From Emiliania huxleyi CCMP1516 (taxonomy: Eukaryota > Haptophyta > Isochrysidales > Noelaerhabdaceae), in NCBI RefSeq assembly GCF_000372725.1, contig NW_005198243.1, positions 647,561-672,901 on the forward strand: 25,341 bases of DNA, read 5' to 3'. Both the position numbers and the translations under genes were made by a program. A model generated the notes under the pieces. The model was not told the origin of the DNA and ran no database searches. It saw only the letters and a list, made by a program, of their open reading frames with translations. Within the stretch, counting starts at the first letter, position 1, and every line of letters begins with the position of its first letter. Shown in pieces: positions 13,834-22,133 of this stretch.

Positions 13834-15905
13834 TTATGTGCTGGACAGATTGGCGGCGACCTCCCACCCAAAGTCTTTCCCCACCCACGCGTACAGCTCG
13901 CGGTTGTGCGGCGCGTAGAAGCGGCTCAGCTTGAGCCGCTCCTCGGGCCGCAGCTTGCCGAGGTACGCGCTCCCGCCCCACGAGGACCCGGCGTTGGCGT
14001 GGGTCGGTGTGCCGGGTCCGGTGGCAGCGGGGCTGCGCGAGGTCGCCTCCGCTGCGGGCAAGGGGTCGAGGCCTGCGAACTCGAAAACCTGCCGAAGGGT
14101 GGCGGCGCTCTCTGCGTAAAACTCCTCCGACGAGAGGAGCAGGAGCCGCTCGGCGCCCGGCCGCGCGTCGGCCGCGCGCGTGACGGGCGGGCCAAAGTGC
14201 GAGGCGAAGAGGCGCAGCTTGCGCGCGTACAAGCCTGCGGTGTGAAGGACGCGATGTGAAGGACACGGGCGTGGAGACACGAGCGCGTCTGCCGGCTCGA
14301 GGGCGGGGCGGGGCGGGGCGGGGGGGGGGGGGGGGGCGAGCTCTGTGAGCACGGCGTGAGCGCTGCAGAGTGCGGCCGGGCGTGAGTGCTTCCGGCAGCC
14401 AGCGAGAACATCTCGGCTTGAGCTCGCGTACTCTCGGCGGGCAGAGGGGCGCGCCGTAGTTGAAGAACATCGAGACGATCCCGATCTCTTCGGGGCAGTC
14501 GGGCGCGCACCCGATCCAGCGGTCGAGCGACCCTATCTCGGGAGATCTCGGGGGATCAAAATCTCGGATGCTCTCGGCCAGGCACCCGATCCAACGATCG
14601 ACACGAGCCTACAACATCGTCCAACCCACGTGACGCGTCCCGCCGGCTCCCTCCGGCCGATCGGTCGAGCCACCTGCAAACGACTCGTAGGTCGCCGCGC
14701 CGCGCAGCCGCCGCCGCCGCAGCTCCACGTGAGGTGCGCCTAGCGCAGGCAAGCTCGAGGGTGGCCTCGGGACAGTCTCGTGCGCCGCCGCGGGGTGGGC
14801 TCCGGAGCCTTTCCGGCGGCGGCTGCGCGGTGGGGCGTCCGGCTTCGCTGGCGCTGCCTCCCCGGTGGCCTGCGCAGGAGAGACAGTGCCTCTTGGAAGG
14901 AGGCAGTGAGGCGTGCCTGAGGCGGCTGCGCAGAGGACGGGTGCGCCCGCGAGGTCTCGAGGGCTCGCGTGTGTGGGGAGGAGCGGGCGGCTGGAAGGAG
15001 GCGCGTGCTCGCGGCGCGGCGCGGGTCTCCGAGTGGAGCAGCAGCGGGGACCAGAGCAGGGACCAGGCAGGCGTGAGCAGCCGCGGGGCGTGGCATGGCG
15101 CATCAGCATGGCGCATCAGCATGGCGCATCAGCGTGGCGCATCAGCGTGGCGCATCTAGGTTGCCGCCGCCGCTTGCTCGTCCCGCGTCGAAGGGTTGCC
15201 GAGCCGCTCGTTCATGCCCATGTTGTACGCCGAGTAAAAGCGGTCCGCCGGGTTGCGCAGCATCGCCACCTATTCACGGCTGGAGGTGTGAAGAGACGCC
15301 GCTCCCACCTCGAGCCGCCGGAGGCTGCAGCAAGGCGCACCAGCCTGGCGTGCGCGGGAAGGCTGCGCGCCATCAGCGCGATCTTTTCGGGCGGCATCAC
15401 GAGGTAGTCGGGCGAGCCTATCCGCACGGCTCCGAGAAGGCTCGAGGAGCCTTCAGAGAGAGAGGCACCGTGCGAGGGCGAGGCGGTCTGGCGAGCCGTC
15501 AAACGTCACGTGTGGCGGCGAGGCGCACGGGTAGCGGCGGCGGTACCAGCAAAAGTCGAGGCCGACGCCGACGCCTCGCGAGAAGTAGCGCACCTCCTTG
15601 TCCCAGACGCACGTGGTTCGCGCCGCGCGCACGGGCCACTCGCTGCGGTCGTACGCGCAGTTCGGAGCGAGGACATGCGGGTGGAGGAGGAGCTGCTTGC
15701 TGAGTGAGGTGGTGCCACCCTTTCGTGTGCCGATCAGCAGCAGCGAGGGTACCGGGCCGAGGCTGCCGCTCGAAACCACGCCCACCCACTGCGACCCGTT
15801 TACCGGCGGGCAGCCGTCGGGGAGGGTGCAGCGGGCGGAGGAGCCGTCGTCTGCGGGAGCCGCGAGCGCCGAGGCGGCGAGGAGCAGCAAGCTGCTGCGA
15901 GGCAT
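13834..15905 (-). CDS. Secretory-pathway P-loop sulfotransferase, six exons
   Basis: The exons on the minus strand are 15905-15497, 15417-15341, 15269-15171, 14737-14674, 14532-14455 and 14234-13834. Their lengths sum to 376 codons with consistent phase. The protein starts MPRSSLLLLAASALAAP, a signal peptide or short anchor. It carries the 5'-phosphosulfate loop LLIGTRKGGTTSL, the 3'-phosphate motif RNPADRFYSAY across an exon junction, TYESFAGSLDRWIGCAPDC, MFFNYGLYARKL and LLLLSSEEFYAE near the C-terminus. This order is typical of PAPS-dependent Golgi sulfotransferases acting on polysaccharides, which algae have in large families. Several introns need GC donors (after 15497, 15171 and 14455), and phase supports them. 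The exon 3/4 junction is the least certain. The substrate is unknown; sulfation of a surface or coccolith-type polysaccharide is an inference. Confidence 0.8.
14235..14454 (-). other. Intron 5 of the sulfotransferase gene (GC-AG), with poly-G/C tract
   Basis: A 220-bp intron. The donor is TAC G|GCGCGCC, the acceptor CCGCAG|GCTTGT. The split Gly codon restores NYG-LYARK. It contains a homopolymer run near 14321-14336. Confidence 0.65.
15093..15160 (+). repeat. 13-bp tandem repeat in a sulfotransferase intron
   Basis: About five copies of CATGGCGCATCAG (with some CGTGGCGCATCAG) in tandem, within the intron between exons 3 and 4. Intronic minisatellites of this size occur in haptophyte genes. 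Confidence 0.85.
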
Positions 15906-16239
15906 GCCCACGCGTTTTGGGTGGCCAGCGATTCGACGGGAGAGGCAGCCTGGCGGGAGAGGGGAGGCGCAGTAGAACCCAAAGCGGGCGACAAACTCTG
16001 CAGGGCGCGCGGTCGCGGTCGGCAAGGCGGCCAGCGTTTTTTTTGAGGAAGTTGAACAAAGCACTTGAAAGGGTCGATTCCGCATGGTACGGGACCCCTC
16101 GATCGTCTCGCCCTCCCTCACTGGTGTGTTCATTGGGGGGGCGGGGGTCATAACAAACACGGTACAGGATCGAGGTGCTGCCAAAGCAGGATCGACAAAC
16201 TCCGGGCCGGTCAGCAAGCCGGCCTTCTTTTTTTGCGAG
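15906..16239. other. Divergent upstream region with an imperfect direct repeat
   Basis: This is the upstream region of the sulfotransferase and, on the other strand, the GNAT-like gene. Two related segments of about 70 bp, roughly 15977-16051 and 16170-16243, share CGACAAACTC, GGTC.GCAAG.CGGCC and a T8 run followed by AGTT. The second copy reaches the start of the GNAT-like frame. Confidence 0.5.
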
Positions 16240-16793
16240 CAGTTTTAGGTATAAACGGAGAAGCGTTCTCTCTCTCGCGGGATGGTGCGAGGTCTGAATA
16301 TTCACTCTTGATCGATGCGATCGATGCGCTTGCGCTTGCGCTTCATCGTGCTCTCGCGGCGACCTCGCCCGCTGTCTCGGTGCTGGCGCTCACCAAATCA
16401 GCCTGCGACGTTCTGCGTTCGCAACTTCGCGGCCGCGAGACTGCCAGCTGCGCGCTCGGCGCCACTCAGGTTAGCGTCCGGGTCCTCAATATCGTCAGCC
16501 CGCTGCAGGTTCCTCACGGCACAAAGGTGCCTTGCCTGACACTGACCAACATCCACGTCGAGCGAGCGGCAAGACGCAAGGGCCACGCTAGAAAAGCTGT
16601 GCACGCTTTGCGCACGGTCGCTGCTGGCTCAGGGCGTGCGTTGCTTGTCGAGAACGTCGTCTCTCAGAACATGCACGCCCTCGTGAGAGATCTCGGCGTC
16701 AGCCCCTCTTTGGTGCGCTGGGACGCCATCACTCAGTTTCCCACACTTAATAGGCCACACGAGAGCCGACACGCCCCTCTTCGTACCTTGTAG
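16240..16793 (+). CDS. GNAT-like N-acetyltransferase (5' end unresolved)
   Basis: An open frame ending at a TAG at 16791-16793 with no in-frame ATG upstream of the conserved part. Either an upstream exon or an undetected intron is therefore needed, and the start given is approximate. The conserved core reads CLTLTNIHVERAARRKGHAR, an acetyl-CoA-binding-loop-like R-x-x-G-x-A segment after a beta strand. RALLVENVVSQNMHALVRDLG follows. This pairing of strand, R/K-x-x-G-x-A loop and VENV strand is typical of GNAT folds, including those encoded by large algal viruses. Upstream is a helical stretch (LLIDAIDALALALHRALAA). The substrate cannot be inferred. Its 3' end overlaps the end of the minus-strand gene by 47 bp. 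Confidence 0.5.
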
Positions 16794-18147
16794 GCTGCAG
16801 AGCCGGCGCCAAGGCTGCACGTACTGGCTCCCTGACGTGTCGAGACGGACTTGGAAGGAGATGACAGTCGAGCGGTAGCGGCAGCGGCAGCGGCAGCGGC
16901 AGCGGCAGCGGCAGCGGCATCGGGGAGGTACGAAGAGCGTGTGCTGCTGCCAGCTGGAGCTGGACGAGGCTGGAGCGCCTTGCGAGTACGAGTTCCTCGT
17001 CCTCGAGCACCATTGTCCGCCACGCATCGCTGTCTTTCGGCACGTCCGACGGCCGCTGAACCTCGAAGATCGCCGGCACGCGAGTCTCCGCCAGCGAGTC
17101 CCCCGGCTCGATGTCCTCCGGCGGGCGGTCCATCTCGGCCGTGCCAACCTCCAAGCTGCCGTTGTCCGCGTCGTACGTCGACTGCACAGTGCTGCCCGTG
17201 GCCTTGTTGTGCTGCGCCTGCCGCGTGCCGAGGTAGATGCCGAAGCTCTTCACCACCCTCGCGATGCTATACCGACGGAGCGACCACAGTCCAAACGCAT
17301 TCGGCTTGTAGCCTAGCCTCAGGCCGGCGCGCTGCAGCATCGAATACATGTGCTGCGCGAGCAGCGCCTCCTTCAGCCGCACGCGCCCGCCGCTCCCAAC
17401 CTCCGGCAGCGAGATGGGTCGTCGAGCACACCGGCGTTGTACCGCCACGCGTCCTTCTCGCACGCGTCGTGCATCTCCTTCCAGCTCTTGTACACCGTAT
17501 CGCGCAGCCGCACGTAGCCGTGCGACTCGAGCCTCGCCTCGAGAGCACCGCCAGCTGCCTCTCCGTCAGCCCCGCGCGGCACGCCCGGTACCGACCGAAT
17601 CGCATCTGCATTGCCTTGAGCACCGTGGTCGTGCGCCGCACTGGCGACACCGCGTTGGCCGTCACCGCCGAGCGGAAGAGGTAGACCGAGAAGTACTCCT
17701 TCTTCACTCGTCGCCAGTTGAGCTGCATCTGTGACGTCGCCTCGCCAGCGCACACGCCCGTGGCCTTTGTCAGCACGAGCTTGCGCACCTTGTGCACCTG
17801 AGAGCGCGACGGCACGCGAAATTAGAGCGGCTCACAAACACCATGCATCTCCCGTCGCTGCGTCGCGCGCTCACCACATCACGCACGCGCAGCGGGTTCT
17901 CCTTCTTCCATCGCACGGTGCGCTCATCGTGCCGCGTCTTCGCCATCATGCCGATGCGTGCCGCCGAGCTCTGCATGATGGCCAACGCCGAATGCGTAAT
18001 GAGGGCCTTGTGCACGCTCTCGATGCTCTCCTGCTCGCCGATGAAGAGGTCTTGCAGCTGGAAGATTTCCGTGCGGTACACGTGCTGCCGCTTGTACACC
18101 TCCTCGGTCTGCGCCACGAGCTGCTCTGCGCGCTCCTCGTCCTCCAT
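16747..18147 (-). pseudogene. Frameshifted gene, possibly tyrosine-recombinase-like
   Basis: From an ATG at 18147 (MEDEERAEQLV) a frame runs to a good donor, GTG|GTGAGC, at 17874. A 77-bp intron ends at CAG 17798 and coding resumes with VHKVRKLVLTKATGVC. The frame then changes near 17545-17555 (from TERQLAVL into EARLESHGYVRLRD) and again near 17418-17422 (from GVLDDP into ISLPEVGSGG). No introns could explain these shifts. The restored order ends with LRRYSIARVV, IYLGTRQAQHNKATGS and TVQSTYDAD. That spacing of Arg, His and Tyr recalls the C-terminal box of tyrosine recombinases (Crypton or DUF3435 style). The last part before the stop is Glu/Asp-rich and ends in a (CTGCCG)n Leu-Pro run. Two indels suggest a decayed or mis-sequenced gene. 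The function is tentative. Confidence 0.45.
16871..16922 (+). repeat. Hexanucleotide (GGCAGC)n microsatellite
   Basis: About eight units of GGCAGC with terminal variants. It reads Leu-Pro repeats on the minus strand near the end of the recombinase-like gene. Confidence 0.9.
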
Positions 18148-18726
18148 GGTCGCAGCTGGGGGTCCCACTGGGACCCAGGCGCTCTCCTGCCGCTGGCGTG
18201 CTCCGCCGACCCCGACCGTCGGCGCTGCACGTGAGGCATAGCTACCCCAACGCCCTGCGAGCTTCCCCGCGCGCCCTGGAGCAGGCGCACATCGCTTCCA
18301 GGGAGGGGGGCGCGCTTCTCTGCACGCCCCACCCCCCCCCTAGCATGTGGTGAAGCCTCTGGGGGGGGTCGGACCCCCCCCCTAGCATGTGGTGGGCACC
18401 CCCCAGCAGTTTGTGGGCTAGGAATAGCCGCCAGAGAGCCGATTTTGCCCCCAAAGTCGTGAAATCGTGGCTGAAACTCCAATATCTTGGATAACCTGAC
18501 CAGTCTCAAGGCTCATGTAGCTCCAAAGGATGATTTTCCTCTCGAAAATGCTGCGAAATGAGGCGTAAAATCAAGGGCCCGGAGGGTCTGACCACGAGTC
18601 TCTGGGGGGGTCCTCGGCCACGATCCCCCCCTAGCATGTGGTGAAGGTGCTGGGGGGGGCGGGACCCCCCCCCTAGCATGTGGTGAAGCCTCTGGGGGGG
18701 GTCGGACCCCCCCCCTAGCATGTGGT
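18148..18726. other. Non-coding region with GC-rich direct repeats
   Basis: Upstream of the recombinase-like gene (-) and the GH64-like gene (+). The central part (about 18415-18600) is a moderately AT-rich unique block without a convincing ORF. It is flanked by clusters of C/G-run repeats and by 55-bp inverted repeats. Confidence 0.6.
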
Positions 18727-18781
18727 GTGCAGAGAAGCGCGCCCCCCTCCCTGGAAGCGATGTGCGCCTGCTCCTGGGCGC
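18271..18781. mobile_element. Inverted-repeat element (55-bp arms, 54/55 identical)
   Basis: 18271-18325 is the reverse complement of 18727-18781 with one mismatch. The arms contain GCAGGCGCACATCGCTTCC. Inside lie five copies of CCCCTAGCATGTGGTG, several separated by GAAGCCTCTGGGGGGGGTCG, in two clusters (about 18336-18400 and 18625-18726). The right arm runs directly into the open frame of the GH64-like gene. The structure could be a foldback/MITE-like element, or an inverted duplication of the gene's 5' part. No target duplication is evident. Confidence 0.6.
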
Positions 18782-19734
18782 CTACATCAACATGACGCAG
18801 GTTGACTTCTACGGGCTGTCCTTTTCACTAACAGCAACCGACAACAACGCTGGTGCAACGAGGTCGATTGGCTTCGAGACGACGCGTAGCGACATCTTGT
18901 CTGAGTTCTTGAACATCCCCAACTTGGACGACGACGTTGTGGTCGGCAACCCTGACTTCATGAAGGAGCTCATTTTCAAGAACTCGTCTTCGATCTTGAC
19001 TCGGATCCTTGCGCCCAAAATGGCAGGCCCGACTGACTTGGAGTCCAGCAGCGTGTACTGCAATCAGACAAGCCACTTCCTGGACGACTACATCACAAAG
19101 CAATGCTTCAAAGCAAACCGGAGCTTTACGTGCTACAGCAAGTTGTACCCAGACACCAAGACGATGTACTACGGCCTCGTCGACAGCGTCGGCGAGACGC
19201 TGAGTTTCTTTCTCGACGCTTCACACACACAGCCATACAAGTCGAACGTGGACGACCTGCCGCTGAAGCTGGCCAGGCCCGCTAGCGCCAAGTCACCGCC
19301 GCAGCCGGATTTCCAGAGCGGTTTCTCGGACTGGCACAACGTGAGCGCTGATCCCATGTCGATTGGGGCTACGTCATCCTCGGCAACACCGAGGGCAAGG
19401 GTGCGCCTTATTGGGCCAGTGACAATGTTGCCATGGCAGTCCTCGTGTCCATCTGCCGTGGCGTCATGCATTTGGATAGCGCAGATGACTGGATTGATCC
19501 GAGCAACTCTTACCAGGGCGCGCCTGAAGGTGGCAAGGCCACGGAGTTCCCGACCTTCTACTACTCCAAGATTCTTCACGACTCAGCGATTGGCGGCAAG
19601 GCGTACGCACTGAGCTACGACGACGTCTTCGGTACTGACCCGACCGTGTACGTCCAGGGCTCCGATAAAGCTCAAGAGACTGTGCAGGTGCAGTTCTCAA
19701 TGGCAAGGTCGACGTGACACTCACAAGCCTTTGA
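18720..19734 (+). pseudogene. GH64-like beta-1,3-glucanase, frameshifted
   Basis: The frame opens in the inverted-repeat element (an ATG at 18720, itself repeat-derived) and becomes family-like at GAYINMTQVDFYGLSFSL. Further family-like blocks are ETTRSDILSEFLN, ILTRILAPKMAGP and LDDYITKQCF. The frame shifts between 19350 and 19372, resuming as DWGYVILGNTEGKGAPYWAS. It continues with LVSICRGVMH, PTFYYSKILHDSAIGGKAYA and LSYDDVFGTDPTVYV. A second one-base slip near 19698 would extend it to VDVTLTSL and a TGA at 19732-19734. These blocks match the order of GH64 laminaripentaose-type glucanases, secreted enzymes that cut beta-1,3-glucan. No intron fits the shifts, so this is a pseudogene or carries sequencing indels. 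The true N-terminus and any signal peptide are missing or displaced by the repeat. Confidence 0.6.
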
Positions 19735-20172
19735 CCCCCTGCCCCTTCGTTGCCCATTGACTCTCTTACGGTTTTTGTCCAGTCTCGTCCAATTCTGTCC
19801 TGTCGTCTCCGCTTTTCTCCACATAGAGTATCACCAAGCAATACGAGCAGGAAGGCGTGTGTACGACTTTGGTACCCTCCCGGGTGTTCCGGGGGGTGTT
19901 CCCCCCCCCCCCCCCCCGGGCCCGGCCCCCCCCCGCCCCCCGCCCCGAGACTGCGAGCGATGCGCGGGCGACCGAGTATGCCTCGGACGGGGCTGAGGGC
20001 GGACTGCGATATTGTCCTGCTGGCCCGCGTGAGCGCTCGTGCGAACATACCGCACACGTACACGTACTCTACCCCTCACAGCTCACCTCGCACGTGCATG
20101 TGAGAGCTGGGTCCGCTGCCGCGTGCGACACCACCGAACTGAACAGCGCGGTCGTCCCTCCCCCATGCAAGT
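19735..20172. other. Intergenic, C homopolymers
   Basis: No gene supported between the convergent GH64-like and beta-lactamase-fold genes. It holds C runs at about 19900-19917 and 19926-19933 within a GC-rich patch, next to an AT-richer stretch at 19745-19840. Confidence 0.55.
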
Positions 20173-21870
20173 TCACGGCAGCAGACCGTGGGCCACGTCG
20201 CGCAGCCCGCGGTGCAGCTCTTCGCCGCGGTCGCGGCAGAACTGGTCGAAACCGTGGCACTGCGACATCGCCACCGCGGCCAGCCGCTCGCCGTGGCTCG
20301 CAACGAAACGGAGGGTGTGCAGCCCCGCCCAGCCAAAGACGGGGTGCGTCTCGAGCTGCGGCGGGGGGCGGCGGCCGCCGCCGCCGCCCGACAGCGCAAA
20401 CCCGAGCCCCCACCCTTCCGACTCGGGCACGCTGCCGGCGGGCCGCTCGCTGTCGAGGTTCCGGAAGGCGTGGTCCCCCGCTGGCGCGAGCCTGTCGCCG
20501 TGCGTCATCGCGTGCACCGCGGCGCGGCCGACGACGCGCGCGCCGCCCGCCGCTTTGCCGCCCGAGAGGAGCATCGAGAGGAAGGAGAGGTAGTCGGAGG
20601 CCGTCGAGAGCAGCCCGCACCCGCCCGACTGCAGCGCGACGGAGGAGCCGTCTCCCACGTACGCCGCCTGCGCGCTCGCGCACCACGCGGCCGCGGCCGC
20701 CCCCTTGCAGCTTCGCAGCGACCCGCCCGGGGCGTGGAAGAGCTCGGCGAGTCTCGCGCGCCTGTCCGCGTCGTCCGGCGAGAGGAGGAAGGCCGTGTCG
20801 TTCATGCCGAGCGGGCGGAGCACCCTCTCCGCCAGAAGCTGACCGAGCGGCCGCCCGGAGACGACCTCGAGCACGCGGCCGAGCACGTCCGTGTCCTGCC
20901 CACAGAGGGAGATGTGAAGAGACGCTGCTCACGCCTCGAGGGCGCGCGGCCGAGCAGAGCGGCGTGTCCTGCCCATACGAGTACGCGGACCCGGGCTGGC
21001 TGACGAGCGGGATCGAGGCGAGTCGGCGCACGTTCTCCGCCGCATCGACGCCGCGCTCCACCTGGAAGGGATGCTGTCCCCCTCTCTCTCTGTGTCTCTC
21101 TGTGTTGTGACCACGCAGCTCTCTCCATCTCTCTGTGTCTGTGTCTCTGCCTCTCTCGCCTCTCGCCTCTCTGTCTGTCTCTCGGTGTCTGCCTCTCTCG
21201 CCTCTCGCCTCACTATCTGCCTCTAGCCTCTCGCCTCCGAGTGGCAGCCGTCGAGCACGCCGCGCTCGCGCATCAGCGCGGCGGCCACGTCCGCCGACGG
21301 CTGCCACCGCGACGTGTCAAAGTGCTCCCGGAAAAAGGCATAGGTGAGGCCCGCGCGGTGCGTGAGCAGGTCCTCGACGGTGATGTTGCGGTGCGCCGGG
21401 ACGAGACGGAAGCGGTGGCCAGCCTCGCGCAGCGGGCACGCCGCGTCCGGCTCGCTCGGCGCGCAGACCTCGGCCACCCGCATGTCCGCCCACTCGGGCA
21501 GCAGCGCGGCGACCTCGGTGTCGAGCCCGCGCGGGAGGAGCCCGTCCTCGATCAGCGATGCCGCCGCCACGCCGACAATCGCCTTGGTCATCGAGCACAC
21601 GCGAAAGATGGTGTCGGCAGCGTATGCGCCGGCCGCGTGCACAAAGAGGTCGCCGTCGCGCTGCACGGCCACCACTAAGCCGGGCAGGCGGCCAGAGGAG
21701 ACAAAGGCGTCGGCCCAGCGGGCGGCGACCTCGAACCGGCTGCGGTCGAGCCCAGGAGGAGCCGCATCGGGCTGGCCGGTGCACTGCTGCGCGGCGCTCC
21801 GCTGCGGGAAGGCGAGGCAGGCAAGGAGCAGGACGACGGGGCGCGAGCGTCGTGGGAAGAAGAGCGCCAT
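20173..21870 (-). CDS. Secreted serine beta-lactamase-fold hydrolase (class C/esterase type)
   Basis: Proposed exons are 21870-21259, 21061-20969 and 20895-20173, 475 residues in phase. The start is the ATG at 21870, giving the signal peptide MALFFPRRSRPVVLLLACLA; the frame is open upstream but without an ATG. The nucleophile box is CSMTKAI (S-x-x-K). HRAGLTY matches the HxxGL element, YSYG matches the Y-x-N box and HPVFGWAG fits the third (KTG-like) box. This is the Pfam beta-lactamase fold shared by penicillin-binding esterases and D-amino-acid peptidases. In eukaryotes (LACTB-like) the substrate is usually not an antibiotic, so the substrate stays open. Intron 1 (about 198 bp) is full of CTCTCG repeats; intron 2 is 73 bp and has a GA donor if spliced at the repeated GGGCAG. 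Confidence 0.78.
20896..20968 (-). other. Intron 2 of the beta-lactamase-fold gene, bounded by a 12-bp direct repeat
   Basis: GGGCAGGACACG occurs exactly at 20974-20963 and again at 20901-20890. Splicing after GGGCAG at both sites removes 73 bp and restores YSYGQDTDVLGRV. No GT or GC donor gives this join, so the intron would be GA-AG. Similarity extends further (CTCGGCCGCG...CGAGG) for nearly 40 bp. Confidence 0.6.
21070..21240 (+). repeat. CTCTCG/CTGT-rich simple repeat in an intron
   Basis: A degenerate pyrimidine-rich array (CTCTCGCCTCTCGCCTCT, CTGTGTCTCTCTGTGT) making up most of intron 1 of the beta-lactamase-fold gene. Confidence 0.8.
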
Positions 21871-22133
21871 ACGGTGTCTATTCGCGCGCTGCTGCAATAC
21901 CGGAATTTTTCTTTTTTTTCATTCCGGGAGCGAGCTCACGCACGCCTTTTTCTTTCTCCTGTTGATCTTTCTCCAGATGTCCACGCATGTGTAGTCACTT
22001 TGTACATACAGGCGCAACAGATAGTACATACAGAGAGGGCATTGCCGCAGTGCCAGAGAGTACAGATGTCAGTGTACAGGCACGTGCGCGAGAAATGCTT
22101 CTCTTTGCCACAGTCGTGTAGCGCGTTCGCGGT
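21871..22133. other. Upstream region of the beta-lactamase-fold gene
   Basis: AT-richer than average, with a T9 run near 21911 and a short repeated TACATACAG motif (about 22003 and 22024). It should hold the promoter of the 20173-21870 gene and the 3' flank of the amine-oxidase-like gene. No continuation of the latter's coding sequence was found. Confidence 0.5.

Noticed and set aside
14556..15159. Several 140-190-residue frames in the middle of the sulfotransferase gene
   Set aside because: They cross intron 3, which contains a 13-bp minisatellite; only the 64-bp exon at 14737-14674 fits the protein family and phase.
20069..21307. 412-residue minus-strand Arg-rich frame across the beta-lactamase-fold gene
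   Set aside because: Different frame from the one carrying S-x-x-K and YSYG; Arg/Ala-rich shadow.
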